DNA of 64,000 nucleotides from Chitinophagaceae bacterium (GCA_016699815.1 CP065012.1:1860001-1924000); one strand, 5' to 3'; positions 1-9,442 are shown, numbered from the stretch's first letter. Notes: generated by a model from the letters alone, not told the origin. Program-made: numbers and translations.

Positions 1-526
1 AATAGATATTTTAGGGTCAATACCCATTTTAGTATCACTTAGGGAAAAAATGGGCGGCAAAATAAAGGCCAACCTTGCTACTATTGCATCCGGCAGTTTA
101 ATGATTGTATTTCTTTTTTTGGGCAAGCAGTTTTTGAACCTTTTGGGGCTTGATGTAAAATCATTTGCAGTGGCCGGTAGCATTGTAATTTTTATATTGG
201 GCTTGGAAATGGTATTGGGCCTGGAATTTTTTAAGCCGGAAAAAGATGCTAAAAGCGGTAGTGTGGTGCCCATTGCATTTCCGTTAATTGCAGGCTCAGG
301 AACGCTCACCACCATTATGTCGTTAAAGGCCAACTATGCCGATGTAAATATTCTAATAGGCGTATTGATAAATTGCATAGCCATATTTCTTGTATTACAT
401 TCTTTAAAATGGATTGAAAGGGCGCTGGGTCCCAATGGGCTTTCGGTGATGAGAAAATTTTTTGGCGTAATATTGCTCGCCATAGCCGTAAAAATGTTTG
501 CGGTAAACGCAAAAGGGTTATTGTAA
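1..526 (+). CDS. MarC family (UPF0056) integral membrane protein, 5' partial
   Basis: The reading frame is open from base 2 and enters from before the window, so the first ATG at 50 is internal. The residues before it (IDILGSIPILVSLREK) match the early MarC signature in which a D-x-x-G-S-I-P-I segment opens the second half of the first helix pair. About five hydrophobic segments follow, with a short charged loop (KPEKDAK) in the middle, as in MarC. These are inner-membrane proteins; E. coli MarC was once linked to antibiotic resistance but has no settled function. The gene ends shortly before a tRNA. Family assignment is firm; substrate is unknown. Confidence 0.85.
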   Translation, partial: IDILGSIPILVSLREKMGGKIKANLATIASGSLMIVFLFLGKQFLNLLGLDVKSFAVAGSIVIFILGLEMVLGLEFFKPEKDAKSGSVVPIAFPLIAGSGTLTTIMSLKANYADVNILIGVLINCIAIFLVLHSLKWIERALGPNGLSVMRKFFGVILLAIAVKMFAVNAKGLL

Positions 527-584
527 ATGTACTTTGACGAAGCAACAGATACGGGTATGAAATAATGAAAAAGAAGTTCTTTAT

Positions 585-656
585 GGCCTCGTAGTACAAT
601 GGATAGTATAAGAGTTTCCGAAGCTCCAGATCCTAGTTCGATTCTAGGCGAGGCTA
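585..656 (+). tRNA. tRNA-Arg (anticodon CCG)
   Basis: The segment folds into a full cloverleaf. The 7-bp acceptor stem (585-591 with 649-655) starts with a G-U pair. The D stem is 594-597 with 606-609. The anticodon loop at 616-622 reads TTCCGAA, giving anticodon CCG at 618-620, which reads the Arg codon CGG. The T arm is 632-636/644-648 around TTCGATT. The discriminator is A656 and the CCA end is not encoded. The outermost anticodon-stem pair (A611 with C627) is a mismatch. It stands alone between the MarC gene and apaG. Confidence 0.93.
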
Positions 657-664
657 CAAAATTT

Positions 665-1051
665 TTAATTCAACTTAAGTGGAGCCTGTAATTCAAAAGC
701 AGGTATGGCTACCGAAAAAGTATTGCGCTTGTGTAAATTCTCCACCAAATAGTTGCCATGCATTTTACCCATTTCGCTGCGTAGGTTGCAGCCGCTTACA
801 TACTGATACTGGTCACCGGGCTCAATGGTAGGTTTCACACCCACTACACCTTCTCCTTCTACTTCTCGTTTTGTTCCGTTGCTGTCAAATATATACCAGT
901 GTCGCCTTAATATTTTTACAGGAAAATTATTGTTGTTTTCCATCTTTATCTGGTAAGCAAACATAAAATCTCCATTTACCGGGTTGCTGTACTCCGGTTG
1001 ATAGTATGTTTCAACTGTAATAGTAATACCATTTGAGATTTTACTTACCAT
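665..1051 (-). CDS. apaG: ApaG domain protein
   Basis: A 128-residue protein that is a single ApaG/DUF525 domain of fibronectin-like beta-sandwich fold. Visible family features are the opening ISNGITITVETYY, the central LRRHWYIFDSNG segment and the GEGVVG motif, with no signal peptide. ApaG mutants in enterobacteria affect Co2+/Mg2+ handling and diadenosine tetraphosphate levels, but the molecular role is unresolved. I chose the ATG at 1051 (MVSKISNG); an upstream TTG at 1057 would add only two residues. It is the last gene of a leftward run after the SUI1 gene, separated by about 40 bases. Confidence 0.9.
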   Translation of the reverse strand: MVSKISNGITITVETYYQPEYSNPVNGDFMFAYQIKMENNNNFPVKILRRHWYIFDSNGTKREVEGEGVVGVKPTIEPGDQYQYVSGCNLRSEMGKMHGNYLVENLHKRNTFSVAIPAFELQAPLKLN

Positions 1052-1090
1052 ACCCAAATTTAATTAATAATATTTTTTTGGGCAAGCTTA

Positions 1091-1432
1091 TTATATTATC
1101 CTGGCCTTTGTAAAGCCTTTTTTATGCAACCATTGCAATGCTTTGCTGCGGTTGTCTCCTTGTATGAGTATTTCCCCGTCTTTTACCGAGCCGCCTGTGC
1201 CGCAAAAAGTTTTGAGCTTTTTTCCCAGTTCTTCTTTCTCTTTTGTACTGCCAGTATAGTTTTCTATGAGTGTTACGGCTTTGCCTGCCCGGTGCTTTGT
1301 TTCGAGCCTTACTTTTATTAATTGCTCTGCCGGGGACAAGTTTTCCAGTTCCGGTTCATTCATTTGATCAGGCGAGAATTGTGGATCGGTAGAATATACA
1401 ATATGGTTAAAACTTTTAATTTTTTTTGCCAT
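1091..1432 (-). CDS. SUI1/eIF1-like translation factor (YciH family)
   Basis: A 113-residue protein whose C-terminal half (about 36-113) is a SUI1 domain. Signature segments are KVRLETKHRAGKAVTLIENY, the GTGGSVKDGEILIQGD turn and a final HKKGFTKAR helix. The N-terminal 35 residues are polar and probably flexible. Bacterial YciH resembles eukaryotic eIF1 and is thought to bind the 30S subunit and influence initiation fidelity or stress translation. The gene follows nadC after 2 bases and is surely co-transcribed with it. The fold is clear; the exact role in Bacteroidota is not established. Confidence 0.9.
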   Translation of the reverse strand: MAKKIKSFNHIVYSTDPQFSPDQMNEPELENLSPAEQLIKVRLETKHRAGKAVTLIENYTGSTKEKEELGKKLKTFCGTGGSVKDGEILIQGDNRSKALQWLHKKGFTKARII

Positions 1433-1434
1433 GG

Positions 1435-2286
1435 TTAAATAATCATTGCTTTTAAACTAAGGTCGAGGCTTACTGCCTGGTGTATTATTGCGCCGCTTGA
1501 AATAAAATCTACACCAGTAGCTGCATAGGATGCCAGGTTAGATAAATTAATTCCGCCGCTGGCTTCGGTTTCATATTTGCCATTAATAATTCTTAAAGCT
1601 TCGGTAATTTTTTTAGGGGTAAAATTATCCAACATTATGCGGTCAATTTTCCCGGTTTGCATTACAAGTTGTACATCGGCAATTGAACGGGTTTCTACTT
1701 CAATTTTAATATTCAGCTTTTTAGTTTGCGCATAATCATATGCCTTTTTAATTGCTTTTTCTATTCCCCCGCAAAAATCAATATGGTTATCCTTAAGCAT
1801 TATCATATCGTATAGGCCATAGCGGTGGTTACAACCACCGCCAATATTTACGGCTTCTTTTTCCAGCAACCGGAAATTGGGTGTGGTTTTCCTTGTATCT
1901 AATAATCTGGTTTTATAACCGTTTAATTTTTGGGTGTATTTACGGGTAAGTGTGGCAATGCCACTCATGCGTTGCATGCAATTTAATACCAGCCTTTCTG
2001 CCTGTAAAATGGTATGAATTTTTGCAGCAACTTCAAACGCCGTATCGCCGGCTTCCATCTTATCCCCATCTTTTTTAAATGCTGTAAATATAATATTGGG
2101 TTGCAGGAAATTAAAAATTTTTTCGGCTACCTGCATACCGGCTAAAATGCCGTTTTGCTTTATTTTTAATACTGCTTTTCCGTGTGCCGCTGCATCTATT
2201 GTTGAAAGCGTGGAGTAATCTCCGGGGCCAATATCTTCGGCAAGGGCATTTTTAATGAGCAGGTAAAGTTGTTCGTCGTATGTCAT
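1435..2286 (-). CDS. nadC: Nicotinate-nucleotide pyrophosphorylase (carboxylating)
   Basis: A 283-residue quinolinate phosphoribosyltransferase. It joins quinolinate to PRPP to give nicotinate mononucleotide, the entry to NAD from de novo synthesis. Visible motifs are the N-terminal ALAEDIGPGDYST, LNCMQRMSGIAT, the DTRKTTPNFR loop that binds quinolinate, the GGGCNHRYGLYDMIMLKDNH phosphate site, and a late EASGGINL strand with DFISSGA near the end. Length is standard for NadC. It lies between the MazG-like gene (17 bases upstream) and the SUI1 gene. The other NAD gene in the window, nadE at 18.8 kb, is not linked to it. Confidence 0.97.
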   Translation of the reverse strand: MTYDEQLYLLIKNALAEDIGPGDYSTLSTIDAAAHGKAVLKIKQNGILAGMQVAEKIFNFLQPNIIFTAFKKDGDKMEAGDTAFEVAAKIHTILQAERLVLNCMQRMSGIATLTRKYTQKLNGYKTRLLDTRKTTPNFRLLEKEAVNIGGGCNHRYGLYDMIMLKDNHIDFCGGIEKAIKKAYDYAQTKKLNIKIEVETRSIADVQLVMQTGKIDRIMLDNFTPKKITEALRIINGKYETEASGGINLSNLASYAATGVDFISSGAIIHQAVSLDLSLKAMII

Positions 2287-2303
2287 GGTTAATGATAAAG
2301 TAA

Positions 2304-2630
2304 TTATTGGAGCTTATCGTTTTGTTTATGGCGGTTAGCGTCCCTGCTCGTTTTTTTGTCAAAATTTTTTTCCAGGGCATCAGTTAAATCCACGCCGGTT
2401 TGATTGGCAAGGCAAATGAGTACCCAAAGTACATCGGCCATTTCATCTGCAAGTTCTTTTCCTTTATCAGTTTCTTTAAATGATTGTTCCCCGTATTTTC
2501 TTACTATTAGCCGGGATAGCTCGCCCACTTCTTCCATTAAAATACCCAGGTTGGTAAGCTCATTAAAGTATCTTACGCCAACGGTATTTATCCATTGGTC
2601 CACCTGCTGTTGTGCCTGCTGAAAGGTCAT
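2304..2630 (-). CDS. MazG-like nucleotide pyrophosphohydrolase
   Basis: A 108-residue all-alpha NTP pyrophosphohydrolase of the MazG/dUTPase superfamily. The metal-binding pattern is present: EEVGEL in helix 2, then ELADEMADVLW, giving the E-x-x-E plus E-x-x-D arrangement that holds Mg2+. Such small single-domain proteins cleave NTPs or dNTPs to monophosphates and PPi, usually as house-cleaning enzymes; substrate choice cannot be read from sequence. The order dtd, MazG-like, nadC is one I recognise from other Bacteroidota. About 130 bases separate it from dtd upstream. Confidence 0.9.
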   Translation of the reverse strand: MTFQQAQQQVDQWINTVGVRYFNELTNLGILMEEVGELSRLIVRKYGEQSFKETDKGKELADEMADVLWVLICLANQTGVDLTDALEKNFDKKTSRDANRHKQNDKLQ

Positions 2631-2761
2631 GCATAAAATTTTATATGCTACAATTATTTACAAAATTAGCAATAAAATAGCCTTGTTGCCCTGCTAAGTT
2701 TCAGGCTGAGTTTTTAGGATTTTAAATGCTGGCAGTAGTGCTACTTCCTTTACAGTATTAG

Positions 2762-3214
2762 TTATTCTTTGTTTTGTGAATCAATTATTATGGTTACAGG
2801 CCCGTCGTTTACTAAGGTTACTTTCATATCTGCACCAAACTGGCCGGTAAATATTTTTTTTCCTAAATCTGACTGTAACTGTGCTATCATTTTTTCATAC
2901 AGTGGTATGGCAAAGTCGGGTTTGCTGGCTTTTATGTACGATGGCCTGTTGCCTTTTTTTGTACCGGCATGAAGGGTAAACTGGCTTACTAATAAAATTG
3001 CTCCATCAATATCTTTTACCGAAATATTGGGAATATGGTTTTCATCATCAAAAATCCTAAGGTTTACAATTTTGCTGCTGAGCCATTCTATGTCGTTTTG
3101 GTTGTCGGCATTTTCAATACCAAGTAAAACCAAAAGACCTTTTTGTATAGAAGCAATATTTATATTTTGTACGGTAACTGATGCGTTACTTACCCTTTGA
3201 ATTACGGCTTTCAT
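2762..3214 (-). CDS. dtd: D-aminoacyl-tRNA deacylase
   Basis: A 150-residue DTD-fold protein that removes D-amino acids (and glycine mischarged on tRNA-Ala) from tRNA. The two defining motifs are both present: SQFTLHAGTKKGNRPSY, holding the catalytic S-Q-x-x-L, and NDGPVTI near the C-terminus, which supplies the Gly-cis-Pro pair that screens chirality at the dimer interface. Length and the MKAVIQRVSNASV start are typical. It is the first gene of the leftward housekeeping run that continues into the MazG-like gene and nadC. Confidence 0.96.
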   Translation of the reverse strand: MKAVIQRVSNASVTVQNINIASIQKGLLVLLGIENADNQNDIEWLSSKIVNLRIFDDENHIPNISVKDIDGAILLVSQFTLHAGTKKGNRPSYIKASKPDFAIPLYEKMIAQLQSDLGKKIFTGQFGADMKVTLVNDGPVTIIIDSQNKE

Positions 3215-3561
3215 AATTGTAATAAATGATGAGTAGATTTTTGGGAACTTGCAAAAAGTTACCAGAAAACTAATATATTATTCAGGAATATAGTGACATT
3301 TAATACATTTCCCCCATTTTTTATACTTTCTACCAAAAATAAGGCATACAAAAAAATTATTTCTATCCACAAAAAGTGAAAAACCCCTCAAATGCAATAG
3401 GCAGTTGGGGTTTGAAATTTTACACATCATTTTTCCACAACTGTTGATATTTATAAATGGTTTTCTTGGTTTACAAAAGATATTTTCGTCTTCTCTCTGA
3501 ACTTTTTTTGGAACTGGTTTTGGGAGGAATATCATAACTTACTAACTATAAATAATTGTTC
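3215..3561. other. 347-base noncoding gap between dtd and nrdJ
   Basis: No convincing gene is present. The only open frame (3278-3535, minus strand) is rich in rare-looking cysteine and aromatic residues and has no family features. The gap must carry the divergent promoters of dtd and nrdJ, but I find no clean TAnnTTTG element. One inverted repeat, AAACCCC near 3383 paired with GGGGTTT near 3410, can form a 7-bp stem. No cobalamin riboswitch core is visible despite the B12-dependent enzyme downstream. Confidence 0.6.
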
Positions 3562-6500
3562 ATGCCTGCTAAAAAAATACCTGCCTCTCCACTGCAGTTT
3601 TCCCGCCAGTTTACCAATGATACGGTAAGCCCGTTTAATATGTTTGAATACGATTACCGTACATCGGCAATTAAAAATCCTTCGGGTGAAATAGTATTCC
3701 TTATGGAAAATGTTGAAGTGCCAAAGCAATGGAGCCAGATAGCTACCGATATTTTAGCACAAAAATATTTTCGCAAAGCCGGAGTTCCTCAGCCCGATGG
3801 GAGTACAGGCAGGGAAACCAGCATAAAACAGGTGGCACACCGCATGGCACATTGCTGGAGGGCATGGGGTGAACGCTATAATTATTTTGCAACAGAAAAT
3901 GATGCACAAATTTTTTATGATGAACTTGTATATAGCATATTAAACCAGGCTTGCGTTCCCAACAGTCCGCAATGGTTTAATACAGGCTTGTATGAAGTAT
4001 ACGGTATTGCCGGCAAACCACAAGGCCATTATTTTGTAGATCCCAAATCTAACTTACTGCAAAGATCTACATCGGCATACGAACGCCCCCAACCACATGC
4101 CTGTTTTATATTAAGTGTAGATGATGATTTGGTAAACGAAGGAGGCATTATGGACCTTTGGGTGAGAGAAGCCAGAATTTTTAAATATGGCAGCGGCGTG
4201 GGCACCAACTATAGTAGTATTAGAGGAGAAGGAGAAAAATTAAGTGGTGGCGGTTCCTCCAGCGGATTAATGAGTTTTTTAAAAATTGGCGATCGTGCTG
4301 CCGGAGCTATTAAAAGCGGCGGTACCACAAGGCGTGCAGCAAAAATGGTATGCCTGGATTTAGACCATCCCGAAATTATTGACTTTGTAAACTGGAAAGT
4401 AGAAGAAGAAAAAAAAGTGGCCGCATTAATTGCCGCCGGATATCCCAGCGATTACGAAGGAGAAGCCTATCGTACAGTAAGTGGCCAAAACAGTAACAAC
4501 TCTGTAAGGGTACCTAATAACTTTTTTAAAACTTTGGATGAAAATGGAGATTGGGAATTAAAAGCCCGTAGCGATGGCCGCACCATGAAAACGGTGAAAG
4601 CACAAGCACTGTGGGATCAAATTAACTATGCCGCATGGCGCTGCGCCGACCCGGGAACTCAATACGATACCACAATAAATGAATGGCATACCTGTCCTGA
4701 AGGCGGACCTATTCGTGCAAGCAACCCTTGCAGTGAATACATGTTTTTGGATAATACAGCCTGTAACCTGGCTAGTGTAAACCTGCGCAGGTTTTTTGAT
4801 GAACAAAATAATTTATTTGATGTAAAGGGTTTTGAATATACCTGCAGGTTGTGGACTGTTGTTTTGGAAATATCTGTATTGATGGCACAGTTCCCATCCA
4901 AAGAAGTAGCACAACTCTCCTACGATTACAGAACCCTGGGTTTAGGATATGCCAACCTTGGTTCAATGCTCATGGTAAGTGGTATTGCTTATGATAGCGA
5001 TGAAGCCCGGGCTATAGCAGGTTCCATTACCGCTATTATGACTGGTGTTTCTTATACAACATCTGCAGAAATGGCTGCATTTTTAGGCAGTTTTGATAAA
5101 TATCAATTGAATAAAGAGCACATGCTTCGTGTAATGCGTAACCATCGTGCCGCAGCTTACGATGCCATGGATGCTTATGAAGGCCTGGAAATAAAGCCGC
5201 AAGGCATTGATGCAAAGTATTGCCCCGATTATTTACTAAAAGCTGCAACAAAAGCCTGGGATAGCGCCGTTCAGTTAGGCGAAAAATACGGATACCGCAA
5301 TGCGCAAACAACCGTTATTGCCCCAACCGGTACTATTGGATTGGTAATGGATTGCGATACCACAGGTGTAGAGCCCGATTTTGCCCTGGTGAAATTTAAA
5401 AAATTGAGCGGAGGCGGATATTTTAAAATAATTAATCAAAGTGTGCCGCAGGCATTGCGTAATTTAAAATACAGCGAAGCAGAACTGGAGGAAATTGTAA
5501 ACTATGCAAAAGGACATGCAACCCTCAAGGGCGCACCGCATATTAATGAAATTTCTTTGGGAGAAAAAGGGTTTTTACCTGCTGAAATTGAAAAACTCAA
5601 TGCTGCAATGGGCAGCGCTTTTGAAATAGGATTTGTATTTAATGTATTTACTTTAGGCGAACACTGCCTGCAACGCCTGGGCTTTACACCAGAACAATAT
5701 AATAATTTTGAATGGAGCCTTTTAGAAGCACTTGGCTTTACCGATGATCAAATTGAAGAAGCAAATATTTTTATATGCGGAACAATGACGATTGAAGGCG
5801 CTCCTTATTTGAAAGAAGAACACCTGTCTGTTTTTGACTGCGCTAATAAATGCGGAGCAAAAGGGGAAAGATATATTCATGCACACGGACATATTCGAAT
5901 GATGGCTGCTGCTCAACCTTTCCTGAGCGGTGCAATAAGTAAAACCATTAATTTACCCAACGAAGCCAATATTGAAGAAATTGCAAATGCCTACAGGTTG
6001 AGTTGGGAGCTTGGGTTAAAAGCTTGCGCTCTGTACAGGGATGGGTCAAAACTAAGCCAACCCCTAAGCAATAAAAGCGATAAAAAGAAAAAAGAAGATG
6101 CTGTTGCGCCAAATGAAGAAACAGCAAGTATTACTGCAAGCCTGTCTACCATCATCAATATGGCAAACCTTACTAATGACGAGGTGCTGGATGAGGTAAA
6201 CAAAAGGGTGCAAAGCAGCGCAGATACTGCATTAAAGCGCCAACTGGCCATGATTGTGGAAAGAAGGAGCCTCCCGGCAAAGCGCCGTGGCTTTAATCAA
6301 AAAGCAAAAATTAGCGGACAAACACTTTTCCTGCGTACAGGTGAGTATAGCGATGGTACGCTTGGAGAAATTTTTATTGATATGGCCAAAGAGGGCGCCA
6401 CCATGCGGAGCATGTTAAACTGTTTTGCAATTGCCGTTTCCATCGGCTTGCAATATGGTGTGCCTTTAGAAGAATATGTAGAAAAATTTGTTTTCACACG

Positions 6501-6906
6501 ATTTGAACCCTGTGGCATGGTAGACCACCCCAATATTAAAACCACTACTTCAATTGTTGATTTTATGTTCCGCTCCCTGGCGTATGAATATCTTGGCCGT
6601 ACCGACCTGGTGCATGTACTGGATAAGCCGGAGGTGCAAAATACCGGTAACGAAGATTGGGATATCAATACACCCACTATTGGAGAAAGAGTGCCGGAAT
6701 TAAGCGAAGTAAGGGTTTTAAATACATCTGCAGCAAACCTAAAACCATCATCAGTAAAACCGGCAAATGATATGTACGCAGTTAACCATGCTAATAAACA
6801 AATGCATGGAGATGCACCGGCTTGTAATGTTTGTGGGCATATTACCGTAAGAAGCGGCACTTGTTATAAATGCCTTAATTGCGGCAATAGCCTGGGTTGC
6901 AGTTAA
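3562..6906 (+). CDS. nrdJ: Adenosylcobalamin-dependent (class II) ribonucleotide reductase
   Basis: An 1114-residue class II ribonucleotide reductase that makes deoxyribonucleotides using a radical generated from adenosylcobalamin, without oxygen. The redox cysteines appear as PHACFILS (C181) and DNTACNLASVNL (C401), and the radical site as NPCSE (388-392, C390). The last 30 residues form a zinc ribbon (CNVCGH then CYKCLNCG) and probably act as the swinging thiol tail. A linker rich in K, S and E near residues 830-860 separates the barrel from an extra domain, as in long zinc-ribbon NrdJ proteins. ATG at 3562 is preferred over a TTG two codons earlier. No nrdAB genes are nearby. Confidence 0.96.
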   Translation: MPAKKIPASPLQFSRQFTNDTVSPFNMFEYDYRTSAIKNPSGEIVFLMENVEVPKQWSQIATDILAQKYFRKAGVPQPDGSTGRETSIKQVAHRMAHCWRAWGERYNYFATENDAQIFYDELVYSILNQACVPNSPQWFNTGLYEVYGIAGKPQGHYFVDPKSNLLQRSTSAYERPQPHACFILSVDDDLVNEGGIMDLWVREARIFKYGSGVGTNYSSIRGEGEKLSGGGSSSGLMSFLKIGDRAAGAIKSGGTTRRAAKMVCLDLDHPEIIDFVNWKVEEEKKVAALIAAGYPSDYEGEAYRTVSGQNSNNSVRVPNNFFKTLDENGDWELKARSDGRTMKTVKAQALWDQINYAAWRCADPGTQYDTTINEWHTCPEGGPIRASNPCSEYMFLDNTACNLASVNLRRFFDEQNNLFDVKGFEYTCRLWTVVLEISVLMAQFPSKEVAQLSYDYRTLGLGYANLGSMLMVSGIAYDSDEARAIAGSITAIMTGVSYTTSAEMAAFLGSFDKYQLNKEHMLRVMRNHRAAAYDAMDAYEGLEIKPQGIDAKYCPDYLLKAATKAWDSAVQLGEKYGYRNAQTTVIAPTGTIGLVMDCDTTGVEPDFALVKFKKLSGGGYFKIINQSVPQALRNLKYSEAELEEIVNYAKGHATLKGAPHINEISLGEKGFLPAEIEKLNAAMGSAFEIGFVFNVFTLGEHCLQRLGFTPEQYNNFEWSLLEALGFTDDQIEEANIFICGTMTIEGAPYLKEEHLSVFDCANKCGAKGERYIHAHGHIRMMAAAQPFLSGAISKTINLPNEANIEEIANAYRLSWELGLKACALYRDGSKLSQPLSNKSDKKKKEDAVAPNEETASITASLSTIINMANLTNDEVLDEVNKRVQSSADTALKRQLAMIVERRSLPAKRRGFNQKAKISGQTLFLRTGEYSDGTLGEIFIDMAKEGATMRSMLNCFAIAVSIGLQYGVPLEEYVEKFVFTRFEPCGMVDHPNIKTTTSIVDFMFRSLAYEYLGRTDLVHVLDKPEVQNTGNEDWDINTPTIGERVPELSEVRVLNTSAANLKPSSVKPANDMYAVNHANKQMHGDAPACNVCGHITVRSGTCYKCLNCGNSLGCS

Positions 6907-6933
6907 ATCAGTACTTACCATTCTCAATAATAA

Positions 6934-6965
6934 AACCTCTGGGCGAAAAACCCGGAGGTTTTTTG
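6934..6965. terminator. Bidirectional intrinsic terminator after nrdJ
   Basis: A 10-bp stem (6934-6943 AACCTCTGGG with 6951-6960 CCCGGAGGTT, one U-G pair) closes a 7-base loop CGAAAAA and runs into six T on the plus strand. On the minus strand the same stem is followed by TTTTATTATT, so it can also end the leftward transcript from 7043. Confidence 0.85.
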
Positions 6966-7042
6966 TGTAAGTACAAAAAAATAATTTTGAAATTACATAG
7001 CTAGTACAAAAGAATAAAAAGTTGGGGATACTTTAAACCCCA

Positions 7043-9442
7043 TTATTTAATCTTAAAATCTCTCAAATAACTGCAAGTATTCAATACCTCCTGATAAAAT
7101 TGAGTAGTACCAAATTCTTTATGTAATTGCGGAAAGTACTTGTTATTCATAAAATCTTTTTGGTAATTCTTTGAGGCTGATTCATATTTATCCCAGTTAT
7201 TGTAGTCAAAGTCGCCATACTGTGGCATACGTAATTGCTTTTGAACACATTTGGCTATCATAAACAGGCATTTTGCTTTAAACTCATTTTTAGAAGAGGC
7301 ATCCATAGCCATTTTAAAATAATCATGGGCAGTGAAACAACCGTAATAATTTTTTTGAAAGGTTGTAGCATCTTTGGGGATGTAATAGCCGTCTGATCCG
7401 CTGCGGTAATATTCTACCAGCTCCCATGCATAGCCGTAATAGGTAGTATTGTAAAAGCCCAATGCCATTTTATACAAATAGTCTTCAGCATTTGCTTTAT
7501 CAGTTTTAGCAAGGCTCTGCAGGCGCAGCATTTCTTTTGCAAAAGCAAGCTTTGAGGTAGTAGTTTTGTCTGTTGTTAATCTTTCTTCACGGTCGTACAG
7601 GAGTTCAATAAATGGATTTTTTTCAATAATATTTGCCGATGCAGCCGGTGATTTTGCAAACCATTCAATTGCTTGTGTAAAATTATTGTCTCTTAAATAA
7701 GCAGTTCCGGCAAAGTCTATTACTTCCGATAATTTTAAAGAATTGTTGGCAACAATAAATTCTGCAAAAGCTGTTTTTGTTTTGCTGTTTATATATGCAT
7801 ACAAATTTTCCACATCTTTGCTGGAGGATTGATGGTGTAAAAAATCTGCTGCCATAGAGCTATACTCACTGGATTTGCCACCATACATAATAAACTCCGC
7901 AGCGCCTACTGCCAGGGCTTCTTTATGCCTTTCGTTTTGCTGGCGGTAACGCTTTGCCATTATTTCACTCATAAAATTGCGATAAAATGTTTTCCATTGC
8001 GAAGGTGGGCTGTTCCATACATCACCATCTTGTTTATCGGCCAAAGCTTTTTGAGCCAGCCATTGTACAGAGGAAAGGATTTGCTGTTCAAATACGGCAT
8101 CAATTTTTTCTGCTTCGTTTACCGTAAGTAATAAATTGGTTAACTGCCATTGATCGTTGAGTTTTGCAGATAGGTTCATTTGTTTCGAATTAGTAAGCAG
8201 TTGCCTGGCTTCTTTAAAGTTGCGTTGTAACATAGCAGTGTATGCAGCGCCCAGTTCAAATAAAGCTGCATTTGGGGCTTTGTTGCTTATGGCAATGCTA
8301 TGTAATAAGTCTTGTAGTTTTTTTGCCTCGGCCTTATTTGCATTCATAGCCGAATCTGTTTTTCTTTCGTTCCAGCTATAGAAAAATGTTTTGCCGCCGT
8401 TTTGTTCCCGGAGCATTGGTGTTAAGTAAGCTTCTTCCAATTTATTAATTTCCCTTATTGCCAATACCTGCAGCACTTCAGCATTGGGAGCCAGTTGAAA
8501 AACTTCTTGCATTGCTTCTGTTTGCCAGGATGGGTCGCCAAGCATAAACAGGGCAAGCATGCCTGCTTTTTCTTTGTTGTTGGCACATAGGGCAAGGTAT
8601 TCTTCCCTATATTTTTGAGCAGTTACCGCCCAATTAAAACTTATGTAATTACTTATTCGTTTTACATCAGATTCGCTAAATGCCTTGCTGAATAAATATG
8701 CGGCTTCTTTTAATTTGCCTGTTCTGTATAAAGCGCCTGCTTTTAAAGCCAGGCTCATAGGTTGCAGCACCGATTTTGTTTTATTGCCTGCAATCATTGC
8801 ATCGTAAGTAACTATTGCCGCAGTATAATTATTGCTGTAATGCGCCAGCCGTGTTACCTGGTAACCATATTTTAATTTAAAGAATTGGGTTTTGGCTGCA
8901 TTGAACAACTGCCGCCCATTTTTCATGAGGTTATCCATTTTAATACTGTCTCTTATTATGGCTTCCCAGTTATTATTACTGCCCAGCACATAAGGTTCTA
9001 CCTGCTTTGCATACAGTACATAACCCAGGCCTTCTAAATCTTTGCTGCGTATGAAATAATGAGTCATACTGTTAGCCTTTATAGGTGCCGCTACGAAAAG
9101 GGCTTGCTTTTTTTCAATATGGTTATATAAGTTTTTTAAATCTACTAAGCTATATTCGGTTACAAAAAGCAAGGCTTCTTTTTCCGTAACAGGCTTGCCG
9201 CAATAGGCGGCCCACTCTTTGGCTAAAACTTCGGTTGTGTTTACAGGCTCCTGTTCGGCGTACAAAAAATTATAGCCTGTGTAGTAAAAAGGCTGATAAG
9301 CTTTTGCCTCCGCCAGGTTATTGCTGAAAAAACTTGTGTAATAATCGTAAGGATCTGCATCGGGCCCGCAACCAATAATGTTTTGCGGAAAGGAAATAAA
9401 AAAAAGGTTAATGAAGGCTGCGAAAAATATTTTTAATTTCAT
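7043..9442 (-). CDS. Secreted TPR-like protein of unknown function
   Basis: A 799-residue exported protein. The N-terminus is a signal peptide that ends in NIIGCGPDADP, so Cys25 fits a lipobox and the protein may be a lipoprotein. The rest is almost wholly helical with repeated pairs of A/Y/L-rich helices typical of TPR-like solenoids (for example LKAGALYRTGKLKEAAYLFS and AFAKEMLRLQSLAK), and many tyrosines towards the C-terminus (NTTYYGYAWELVEYYR). I do not recognise a catalytic motif. Its start overlaps the end of the upstream lipoprotein gene by 35 bases, so the two are probably translated together. A role as a surface or periplasmic scaffold is inference. Confidence 0.75.
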   Translation of the reverse strand: MKLKIFFAAFINLFFISFPQNIIGCGPDADPYDYYTSFFSNNLAEAKAYQPFYYTGYNFLYAEQEPVNTTEVLAKEWAAYCGKPVTEKEALLFVTEYSLVDLKNLYNHIEKKQALFVAAPIKANSMTHYFIRSKDLEGLGYVLYAKQVEPYVLGSNNNWEAIIRDSIKMDNLMKNGRQLFNAAKTQFFKLKYGYQVTRLAHYSNNYTAAIVTYDAMIAGNKTKSVLQPMSLALKAGALYRTGKLKEAAYLFSKAFSESDVKRISNYISFNWAVTAQKYREEYLALCANNKEKAGMLALFMLGDPSWQTEAMQEVFQLAPNAEVLQVLAIREINKLEEAYLTPMLREQNGGKTFFYSWNERKTDSAMNANKAEAKKLQDLLHSIAISNKAPNAALFELGAAYTAMLQRNFKEARQLLTNSKQMNLSAKLNDQWQLTNLLLTVNEAEKIDAVFEQQILSSVQWLAQKALADKQDGDVWNSPPSQWKTFYRNFMSEIMAKRYRQQNERHKEALAVGAAEFIMYGGKSSEYSSMAADFLHHQSSSKDVENLYAYINSKTKTAFAEFIVANNSLKLSEVIDFAGTAYLRDNNFTQAIEWFAKSPAASANIIEKNPFIELLYDREERLTTDKTTTSKLAFAKEMLRLQSLAKTDKANAEDYLYKMALGFYNTTYYGYAWELVEYYRSGSDGYYIPKDATTFQKNYYGCFTAHDYFKMAMDASSKNEFKAKCLFMIAKCVQKQLRMPQYGDFDYNNWDKYESASKNYQKDFMNNKYFPQLHKEFGTTQFYQEVLNTCSYLRDFKIK

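Noticed and set aside
3262..3290. AT-rich CTAATATATTA resembling a NrdR box upstream of nrdJ
   Set aside because: The spacing of the central ATAT and flanking C and G does not fit the NrdR consensus, and there is no second box.
3278..3535. 85-residue open frame on the minus strand upstream of nrdJ
   Set aside because: Composition is unlike neighbouring proteins, no family features, no promoter element; it is most likely chance in AT-rich noncoding DNA.
6297..6860. 187-residue open frame antisense to nrdJ
   Set aside because: It mirrors the reading frame of a well-conserved enzyme and its translation shows no protein-like pattern.
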